From: Spirochaetales bacterium
GTDB lineage: Bacteria; Spirochaetota; Spirochaetia; Sphaerochaetales; Sphaerochaetaceae
Length of the DNA stretch: 64,000 nucleotides
Assembly (NCBI GenBank): GCA_017478205.1
Contig: JAFVDZ010000047.1
Coordinates: 27,694-91,693, forward strand
Direction: 5' to 3'
In this document: piece by piece, positions 56,555-64,000 of the stretch
Layout: each line of letters starts with the position of its first letter
Numbering within the stretch: position 1 is the first letter of the stretch
Position numbers and translations under genes: made by a program
The notes under the pieces: model-generated
Database searches by the model: none
Told to the model about the DNA's origin: nothing
What the model saw: the letters and a program-made list of their open reading frames with translations, nothing else

Positions 56555-59500
56555 AAGATGTTTCATATCTTTAATTCTGTTTGCTGCTTCAGCATTCTTG
56601 CTGCAAGCATCACCTCTATATGAAAAAATTCTTCTTTCTGAGCATGATGAACTTGTTGCTATGGCCTCTCTGAGAGGCATAGATACAAGTTTATCTGATA
56701 ATGAGTTACGTAGTAGAATTCTTTCCCATGAAGGCTTTGAGGTAAGTGAAGAGAAGCTTGCTGAGCAAGAGGATGGGAAATATACAATAAATATCGTTTC
56801 AGCCGACAATTTTGAAACTATTTCAGACAGCAAACTTCTCTTTACTGGCAATGTCGAAATTGCTTTTCTGATGGAAGGTTCTGAAAAAACACGCTCGATT
56901 TCTTCAAAGAATCTAATTGTTGATAGCAAGGCAAAGAGTATTACAGCCTTCGGAGAGGTCCGTTTCAAGGATGAATCCTTGGACAAGGGACTTGGAAACA
57001 TGAATGCAGAAATCGTCACCTTTCTCTGGGAGGATGGTGACCTTGTTGTTTCCGGAGGAACTACATTTACAGAAAGAGAGAATAGTGAAGGTAGCAAAAT
57101 TACCTTCTATACATATGGAGACACACTTGTCTACAAGGCCGAGGAAAAGGGGCTATTCTTCAAGGATGGTTATATCACAAGTGACCCTGAAGCCCAATAC
57201 TCAAGTATCAGTGCAAGAAAGATTGCATTCCTAGATGGTGGAGACATGTTCTTATCCAAGGCAACCTTGAATATCGGTAGAGTTCCTGTCCTTTATTTCC
57301 CATACTTCTTCTATCCAGGTAGCCGACTTACTGGAAATCCAGCTTTTGGTCTCAATTCAACTAGAGGTATGTTCCTGTCTTTGACATATGAGCTATTGGG
57401 AAAGTATCCAAAGTTCTCATCATCTGAAGTTAGCTCATTTTCAGCTCTCTTGAAGGAAAGTGACAATGGTAGTGAAAGGAGTAATGGCCTTTACTATGAA
57501 GATGGCTTAGAGTCAAACAGCAAGCTCGCTGCTTGGGCCGAGAATAGCAAAAGCTATATTACTCTGTTGGCAGATACATATGAGCATACTGGCTTCGATG
57601 TCGGTACAGATTCACTTTTGAAGCTCTTTAATGGACATCTTACATTCTCATCGAACTCACTTTTGAGTTTTTCAAATAAAAAATATAACGATTCCAATAA
57701 GCGATTCTATTCGATAAACGAACTTAAATATACATCTAAATATCTTACATTGACTGGCCTGATCCCTTTCTATTCAGACCCATATGTGCTTGTAGATTAC
57801 GGTAACCGTCTGACAAGCTTCTCTATCGATTCAATATTCGGTCTTTCTCAGAACTTCCCTGCAACATACTCTAGCAATATTACAAGTTATACAACTTCGA
57901 TAAAGGGTAAACTTACTGTACCTGTAAAGAAAATCTGGATGTTTGACTCTCTTGAGGTTTCTTCGTTTACACTCTCATCTAAATCGAAATGGAATAGCAG
58001 GAAGCAGGAGTATGAACTTACTGAAATTGTCTACCCTGAGATCAATGTGAAGGCTTCAGGTACGATACTGGGTATTTCCAAGACTAAGGAAAAGCAAGCA
58101 ATAATCGAGAAGGTAGAAGAAGAGAAGGTCTATTCTCTTTCTGAATATTTCATCCTTTCTGATAGTCTTTTATTCCCACTGTACGAAAACGAAAGAAAAA
58201 GAAGTTCGAGTGGCAGTTCATCAACAACTACAACCTCTTCACTGAAACTTTCATATACAGCATATGAACAGTTTACAAGAAACTACACTGGTAGAGAGAA
58301 TGATGAATTCATCGGTGAGTCTACTGTCAACAAGGTTGGTAGCACAATTACACTCGATGCAAACTCACAGAACAAATTCTCTTTCACATCAACTCTTACT
58401 CCTAGCTACAGCTATACATATTATGAAGAGTCCAATAACCAGAAGACTGATATTCTCAGCTTCAACAATACAAATACGATAAAGATACCAAAGATAGGAT
58501 TCACTTGGTATATAAACACACAACTCTATCGATATAGCAAGGTCGAGAACAATAGCTCTGAAACTGAGAAAACTGAAAAGTTTGGATGGGATAAGGAGAG
58601 TGTAAAGCAGCACTACATCTCATTCTCGAAGAGCTATGGCAAGAATGGATTTACTATAACACCATCGATAAAGTATATCATTGACCCATTAGATGGCATC
58701 ATAACTCCTGCTATTTCTTTGAAATATAAGAATTTCACATTTGCAGCTGACCTCAATATAGTTGAAGACACAAAAGAAAATATATACAGGGGAAAGACAA
58801 TGAATGTCTCTCTTGGATATCTTGGAACATATTTGACTTCATCTTTCAAGGCTATCTATGATTGGCAGGATTATTCATCCTCTGATATCTATAAACCACT
58901 GAGCTTTACAAGCTCTCTCTCTCTACGAAGCAAGGATAAAGCGTATTCGATTACAGAGTATCTTAATTTTGATGCATATGATAATGGAGTCAGGAATGAA
59001 ATCGAATCATTGAAGACCTATATCGTCACACCTGTCCTGCTCTTTACTCACAACTTCAAGACGATCAACGAGGAGCTCAAGAGCGATTACTATGAAGTCA
59101 AATTCACCAAGTCGAATATCGCACGATATTGGTGGAAGAATAGGGCAGTATTCTTTGGTGATGTAAGTGCAATCTTCCACTACGATTACAACAACCCTTA
59201 TAACATCTACTCGTCATTGACGACGAAGCTTACTTTCTCTATAGCTGAATTCTTGGATATCAATCTATCACTTGTCACTAAGAACAATGGCTACTATAGA
59301 TATAAGCAGAATGGTGACTTCCTTAAGAATATGTACGAAGATCTTCTCCGCTCCTTTGATTTTGGGGGTAGTGGAGTCAACTCGACTCAGTTCATCATGG
59401 ATTCTGTCTCTCTTGAGTTTGTACACTACATGAAGGACTGGGATCTTCATTGTAAATATACTGCTGCTGTATTATCATCTTCCTCTGGATATTCCTGGGT

Positions 59501-59615
59501 TCCAACTGTCACCTTCTATCTCAAATGGAAGACTATGCCTGATCTCAAGGTTGATGAGAACTGGAGAAAGCGCAACGAAGTCTGGACAAGTACAGAGAGT
59601 GTCTATGGAAAGTAA
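56541..59615 (+). CDS. lptD: LptD-like outer-membrane assembly protein
   Basis: The 1024-residue protein starts at TTG 56541 inside uvrA. It has a signal peptide (ISLILFAASAFLLQAS), an OstA/LptA-like beta-jellyroll (about 85-290: SKLLFTGNVEI, NLIVDSKAKSITAFGEV, PVLYFPYFFYPG) and a long C-terminal region of alternating strands rich in Ser, Thr, Tyr and Phe, expected to be a beta-barrel. T. pallidum TP0515 next to uvrA is a known relative. It probably transports glycolipid to the outer leaflet, though many spirochaetes lack LPS. Confidence 0.8.
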   Translation: MKSVRRCFISLILFAASAFLLQASPLYEKILLSEHDELVAMASLRGIDTSLSDNELRSRILSHEGFEVSEEKLAEQEDGKYTINIVSADNFETISDSKLLFTGNVEIAFLMEGSEKTRSISSKNLIVDSKAKSITAFGEVRFKDESLDKGLGNMNAEIVTFLWEDGDLVVSGGTTFTERENSEGSKITFYTYGDTLVYKAEEKGLFFKDGYITSDPEAQYSSISARKIAFLDGGDMFLSKATLNIGRVPVLYFPYFFYPGSRLTGNPAFGLNSTRGMFLSLTYELLGKYPKFSSSEVSSFSALLKESDNGSERSNGLYYEDGLESNSKLAAWAENSKSYITLLADTYEHTGFDVGTDSLLKLFNGHLTFSSNSLLSFSNKKYNDSNKRFYSINELKYTSKYLTLTGLIPFYSDPYVLVDYGNRLTSFSIDSIFGLSQNFPATYSSNITSYTTSIKGKLTVPVKKIWMFDSLEVSSFTLSSKSKWNSRKQEYELTEIVYPEINVKASGTILGISKTKEKQAIIEKVEEEKVYSLSEYFILSDSLLFPLYENERKRSSSGSSSTTTTSSLKLSYTAYEQFTRNYTGRENDEFIGESTVNKVGSTITLDANSQNKFSFTSTLTPSYSYTYYEESNNQKTDILSFNNTNTIKIPKIGFTWYINTQLYRYSKVENNSSETEKTEKFGWDKESVKQHYISFSKSYGKNGFTITPSIKYIIDPLDGIITPAISLKYKNFTFAADLNIVEDTKENIYRGKTMNVSLGYLGTYLTSSFKAIYDWQDYSSSDIYKPLSFTSSLSLRSKDKAYSITEYLNFDAYDNGVRNEIESLKTYIVTPVLLFTHNFKTINEELKSDYYEVKFTKSNIARYWWKNRAVFFGDVSAIFHYDYNNPYNIYSSLTTKLTFSIAEFLDINLSLVTKNNGYYRYKQNGDFLKNMYEDLLRSFDFGGSGVNSTQFIMDSVSLEFVHYMKDWDLHCKYTAAVLSSSSGYSWVPTVTFYLKWKTMPDLKVDENWRKRNEVWTSTESVYGK

Positions 59616-60603
59616 TATAAAGGAAAAGCATTTGGCAAATTATCTATATTTTGGTGATATTGGTGAGATGGAGAAGGTCCTTGGCGCAAACGATAGGAAC
59701 ATCTCCTATATCGAATTGCTCCTTGGAATCGAAATAAGTGTGAAAGGCAACATGGTTGCCTTCAATCCTCCATCAGATATGGCAATCAGATTGCTCGAAC
59801 GACTGTCAAAACTGAGTCATTCAAGGAATGAAGAGTTCTCTCAAAGTGAAATCTTCATGGAATACCAGTTACTTTCTGAGCCAAAACTCAAAGATCTTGA
59901 GGAAGGAAAGTCGCTGTTTTCTGACAAGGAATATAGCATAAGTGTCAATTCAAGATGTGTCTTTGCTAAAAGTAGGGTTCAAAAGAAGTATATTACATCA
60001 CTTTTTGAAAATCAGATAACATTTTCCGAAGGACCTGCCGGTACAGGCAAGACCTTTATAGCAATAGCATATGCACTGATGCAATTGATGACAGGAAAGA
60101 AGAACAAACTTGTCCTGACAAGGCCTGTTGTCGAAGCAGGGGAGTCTCTTGGATTTTTGCCAGGCGATCTTTCGCAGAAGTTAAATCCATACCTTAAGCC
60201 ACTATACGATTCTATGGAGTATTTTCTTACTCCTTCTCAGATCAGGAAACTTGAAGAGACTGGGGCAATTGAGATCAGTCCTCTTGCATATATGAGAGGA
60301 CGCTCCTTGAACCGTTCGATTGTCATATTGGATGAAGCTCAGAATACTACTCGAGGACAGATGAAAATGTTCCTCACTAGACTTGGTGAAGACAGCAAGG
60401 CAATTATCACAGGAGACTCATCTCAGATAGATCTTCCAAGCAGGGACAAGAGTGGTCTTGTTGAGGCACTTTCTATTCTTCATGACATTTCAGGCCTTGG
60501 TGTGATAAGATTCTCACAGGCGGACGTTGTGAGAAGTAGGATTGTAAAGGCTATCATCTCTAGATATAGCGAGGAGGAAGGTGATGTCCAGAGGAAGTAT
60601 TAG
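59605..60603 (+). CDS. phoH: PhoH-family ATPase
   Basis: A 332-residue protein from ATG 59605. It has EGPAGTGKTFIAIAYAL (Walker A), LVLTRPVVEAGESLGFLPGD, RSIVILDEAQNTTRGQMK (Walker B) and ITGDSSQIDLP. PhoH-like proteins are associated with RNA processing and are often encoded beside ybeY, as here. It overlaps lptD and pgpH. Confidence 0.95.
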   Translation: MESNIKEKHLANYLYFGDIGEMEKVLGANDRNISYIELLLGIEISVKGNMVAFNPPSDMAIRLLERLSKLSHSRNEEFSQSEIFMEYQLLSEPKLKDLEEGKSLFSDKEYSISVNSRCVFAKSRVQKKYITSLFENQITFSEGPAGTGKTFIAIAYALMQLMTGKKNKLVLTRPVVEAGESLGFLPGDLSQKLNPYLKPLYDSMEYFLTPSQIRKLEETGAIEISPLAYMRGRSLNRSIVILDEAQNTTRGQMKMFLTRLGEDSKAIITGDSSQIDLPSRDKSGLVEALSILHDISGLGVIRFSQADVVRSRIVKAIISRYSEEEGDVQRKY

Positions 60604-62812
60604 TGAGATATCTGATATCTTTACTAGAGGGCAGAAGATATTTCTGACCTTTCTTCTTGTAATTGCAGTTGCCTTTGGTCTTTTGGCTCCACAGCTTTTG
60701 AACTCCAACGCAATGAAGCGCATCGTTCTCACCAAGGAGTATGAACCTGGTGAGCTTGCAGATGAGGATATTATATCGCCTGATGATTATTCCTTCGTTG
60801 ATGAAATTGCTACAGATCAGGCGAGGAGCATGGCTTCAAGCTCTGTTCTTCCAATATTTTCCTGTTCTCTTCAGGATACTATCTGGAATGGTGCAGTTGC
60901 AGAAGAGTTCGTCACAGCTTTTGACCTTGGCGGTGAGTATTATGATAGAGTTAGTGACAAGTATAAGGATTTATATCTTGATGCACTATATTCTGAATAT
61001 CAGACTATAGATGAAGAGGATAGAAAATCAGCACTTCTCCTAACTCGAGATTTTGTCCGCTATGCTCTTAACCAGGGAGTCTTTTCAGATAATGATATAA
61101 CAAGACTCAGGAATGAAGGCTACAGCTATGTCATCGTTGAGTATTATCGTGATGGAAAGATCGAAAGAAGTAACAACGCTAAGCTTCTGAGCGAACTCAT
61201 TTCAGATAAATTTCTCTATGATGCCTTCCTTGAGTGGTTATCTAGGTATGAGATCAAATATTCTCCTGCATTCATTAAGTTTGTTTTCAATGCAGTAAAC
61301 ACCATTCTTGTTCCTAACTATTTCTACGACAAGGCGTATACAGATGCTGAAAGAGCTAGAGTTGCATCCGAGGTAAATGATATCAATATCGATATCAAAA
61401 AGGGTGATTACATCTTGAAAACAGATACTCTGGTAACTGAGCAGCAGTTGAGAGTAATAGATAGGATCAACTCAGTAAAGGTAAGCTATTCTTTTTCTGA
61501 GTTGATCGGTAGATTTCTCATTCTTTCAGTCTGTACTTCAATATGTCTCATCTATTTTATTGTAATGACGGAAAGGCAATATAGAATTGTTGCCTTTTCC
61601 TATGCATTCTTGATTTCCTTTGTATTAGTACTTGCTCTGTCATACTTGATGCAGAGCTTGGTCAGATATATCAATGTCAATTCTATAAGAGATCAGGCAA
61701 TGCCATTTCTCTTCATGCCTATCTTGATTATGCATCTCACAAACAAAAGGCAATTTGGCATGATCTCAGGTCTGCTATATTCCTTCTATATGATGTTCTT
61801 GACAGACAACAACATATTCACACTTTGCTACATCTTCTCGATGATCGTTGTTGGTATCATGTTTGTCAAATTCGGTGTCAATAGAATCGATATGATCTTC
61901 CAGACCTTCTATACAGCACTCTTCTGTTCGATTCTGACGATGATCTTCCATCTGATGAATCATAATCCGATCAACATGCTGTTAGCTGAGATATTGACAG
62001 TCTTCTTGAATGTAACAATTACATATGTCTTCATTTCGATAATCCTTCCAATCATCGAGCATATAACCAATATCCCAACAGTGTTCCGTCTCCATGAGCT
62101 CTGTACTACAGATTCACCAATTCTGCAAAGAATGAGAATTGCTGCACCTGGTACATATAACCATGTAAACAATGTTGCAGACATGGCGTATGAAGCGATA
62201 AAGGAGATTGGTGGAAATGCAGAGCTTGCAAAGGTCGGTGGCCTCTATCACGATATCGGTAAGATCGAACACCCTGAGTACTTTGTTGAAAATCAGCCAA
62301 AGGATAGCCATAACGTACACGATGATCTGAAATCATCACTTTCTGCAGCAGTTCTCAAGTCCCATGTAAAACTTGGAGTTGAGAAGGGCAAGGAGATTGG
62401 TCTTCCTCAGGAAGTAATCGATATCATCTACCAGCACCATGGAAATGATATCATCCAATACTTCTACAACGAAGCTAAGAAAGAAGTCGACCAGAACAAG
62501 AACCCTTATGGTGTAAACGAAGATGATTTCAGATATAACGCTGATCCTCCTCAGACCAGAGAGGCCGCAGCTGTCATGCTTGCAGACTGTTTCGAGGCAG
62601 CCTCTAGGACTCTTGATAAACCTACAAGACAGAGATATGAGAACTTCTTCAATTCTATTCTTGTCGGCAAGATTACTCGTAGCCAGCTCAATGACTGTGG
62701 ACTTACAATGAATGATTTGAATACTATCAAGAGAGTATTTATCCACGAGGCTATTGCTCGTGACCACCACAGAATCAAGTACGATAACGACAAGAGTGAA
62801 AAGAAGGAGTGA
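60584..62812 (+). CDS. pgpH: 7TM-HD family cyclic-di-AMP phosphodiesterase
   Basis: A 742-residue protein. An N-terminal helix precedes an extracytoplasmic domain (~50-300), then seven helices (~305-500), then an HD domain with PGTYNHVNNVADMAYEA, GGLYHDIGKIEHPEYF and DIIYQHHGND. This is the PgpH layout; relatives hydrolyse c-di-AMP. I use ATG 60584 after GAGGAGG rather than the GTG three bases earlier. Confidence 0.94.
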   Translation: MSRGSISEISDIFTRGQKIFLTFLLVIAVAFGLLAPQLLNSNAMKRIVLTKEYEPGELADEDIISPDDYSFVDEIATDQARSMASSSVLPIFSCSLQDTIWNGAVAEEFVTAFDLGGEYYDRVSDKYKDLYLDALYSEYQTIDEEDRKSALLLTRDFVRYALNQGVFSDNDITRLRNEGYSYVIVEYYRDGKIERSNNAKLLSELISDKFLYDAFLEWLSRYEIKYSPAFIKFVFNAVNTILVPNYFYDKAYTDAERARVASEVNDINIDIKKGDYILKTDTLVTEQQLRVIDRINSVKVSYSFSELIGRFLILSVCTSICLIYFIVMTERQYRIVAFSYAFLISFVLVLALSYLMQSLVRYINVNSIRDQAMPFLFMPILIMHLTNKRQFGMISGLLYSFYMMFLTDNNIFTLCYIFSMIVVGIMFVKFGVNRIDMIFQTFYTALFCSILTMIFHLMNHNPINMLLAEILTVFLNVTITYVFISIILPIIEHITNIPTVFRLHELCTTDSPILQRMRIAAPGTYNHVNNVADMAYEAIKEIGGNAELAKVGGLYHDIGKIEHPEYFVENQPKDSHNVHDDLKSSLSAAVLKSHVKLGVEKGKEIGLPQEVIDIIYQHHGNDIIQYFYNEAKKEVDQNKNPYGVNEDDFRYNADPPQTREAAAVMLADCFEAASRTLDKPTRQRYENFFNSILVGKITRSQLNDCGLTMNDLNTIKRVFIHEAIARDHHRIKYDNDKSEKKE

Positions 62813-62813
62813 T

Positions 62814-63284
62814 ATGTTCGACCTATATTATGATGATGAAGCTTTCAAGCTTGATGCCCCTGAAGAGCTTATAAGAGACTTTGTTGAAAAGTGTGCATCT
62901 CTTGTCCCACTCGACGGCTCCTTTTCCTTGACATTCGTCTCGCCTGAGACGATCAAGGAACTCAATAGAGATTATAGAAACAAGGATGAGGTAACTGATG
63001 TTCTTACCTTTGCTCTTGAAGACGATTCTGAGTTCCCGGATTTCTCTTCCTTTGAGGATGCACCTGAAAAGGAATATGGTGATATCTTCATCTGTCTTGA
63101 GAGGATGAAGGAAAACGCCAAGACTTTCTCTGTCAGCGAAAGGGAAGAGCTGTTGAGACTCTGTCTTCATGGCCTGATGCATCTAGCTGGAAATGATCAT
63201 AAAACGAATGACTTTTCAACTGAACCGATGCTAATTAGGCAAGAAGAGATACTTAATGTTCTAAAAGATTCATTTATGTTCTAG
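62814..63284 (+). CDS. ybeY: Endoribonuclease YbeY
   Basis: The 156-residue protein has RDYRNKDEVTDVLTF and the zinc motif HGLMHLAGNDH. It processes 16S rRNA 3' ends and assists ribosome quality control. It starts one base after the pgpH stop, with AAGGAG upstream. Confidence 0.96.
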   Translation: MFDLYYDDEAFKLDAPEELIRDFVEKCASLVPLDGSFSLTFVSPETIKELNRDYRNKDEVTDVLTFALEDDSEFPDFSSFEDAPEKEYGDIFICLERMKENAKTFSVSEREELLRLCLHGLMHLAGNDHKTNDFSTEPMLIRQEEILNVLKDSFMF

Positions 63285-63343
63285 TTTTCACAATTACATC
63301 ATACGAAAATAAATACTAATTGTGTTCCATTAATTATTTGCAA

Positions 63344-63372
63344 TTGACGAGATATTGGTAACTAAGTATATT
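63344..63372 (+). promoter_or_regulatory. gap promoter
   Basis: TTGACG (63344-63349), a 17-bp spacer and TATATT (63367-63372) precede gap by 44 bp. Confidence 0.7.
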
Positions 63373-63401
63373 TTTCGTGTAAATCAAAAAAAACCTTATA
63401 A

Positions 63402-64000
<599 letters not shown>

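Overview
The window looks like the chromosome of a host-associated spirochaete (Spirochaetota, near Treponema/Sphaerochaeta; genus not determinable by eye). Supporting signs are a seven-gene V-type ATPase operon with a DUF2764 gene in the place where other V-ATPases carry subunit C, the order rpsB-tsf-frr-uppS-cdsA-dxr-rseP with no pyrH between tsf and frr, an LptD-like outer-membrane protein directly after uvrA, and the rpsF-ssb-rpsR-(DUF2232)-rplI-dnaB cluster. Base composition is moderately AT-rich. Genes are tightly packed, with many 1-26 nt overlaps and several GTG/TTG starts.

Region by region: 0-3 kb is the only clearly accessory patch. It holds a LysR regulator, an AbiF/AbiD-type HEPN protein with a promoter-driven pseudoknot RNA just upstream, a broken large serine recombinase with a 23-bp tandem duplication, and tRNA-Leu(GAG). 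3-8 kb holds an epimerase-like SDR, tRNA(CAT), butyrate kinase, a GNAT protein and hflK-hflC. 8-19 kb holds metG, murD, a guanine deaminase behind an unusual purine-riboswitch-like leader, a 29-residue basic protein of the AURKAIP1/COX24 (mS38/bS22-like) type, tatD, a membrane EAL protein, a glycine-riboswitch-controlled alanine/glycine symporter and a TMEM165/GDT1 cation transporter.

19-31 kb holds the ribosomal/replication cluster rpsF to dnaB, then on the minus strand the translation-isoprenoid-envelope operon rpsB to rseP, preceded by argG. 31-34 kb is a compact operon (membrane protein, CYTH protein, parvulin, RNase HI) facing a lipoprotein with a degenerate repeat tail. 34-45 kb holds adk, a trichomonad-like IMP dehydrogenase, tRNA-Val, a CmpB-type membrane protein, a YggS gene interrupted by an in-frame TGA, a pseudouridine synthase, rsgA, mutS2, an EamA transporter, uridine phosphorylase and a GIY-YIG-like protein. 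45-52 kb is the V-ATPase operon, whose c subunit carries Thr, Gln, Gln and Glu at positions consistent with Na+ binding. 52-64 kb holds a shortened YhcH-like protein, ispG, uvrA, lptD, phoH, the 7TM-HD c-di-AMP phosphodiesterase, ybeY and the start of gap, which runs off the window.

Most of the window is housekeeping. The observations most worth following are the abiF locus with its predicted pseudoknot RNA, the variant purine aptamer upstream of guanine deaminase, the glycine riboswitch, the IMPDH that resembles the parabasalid enzyme, the reduced V-ATPase gene set, and the in-frame TGA in yggS.
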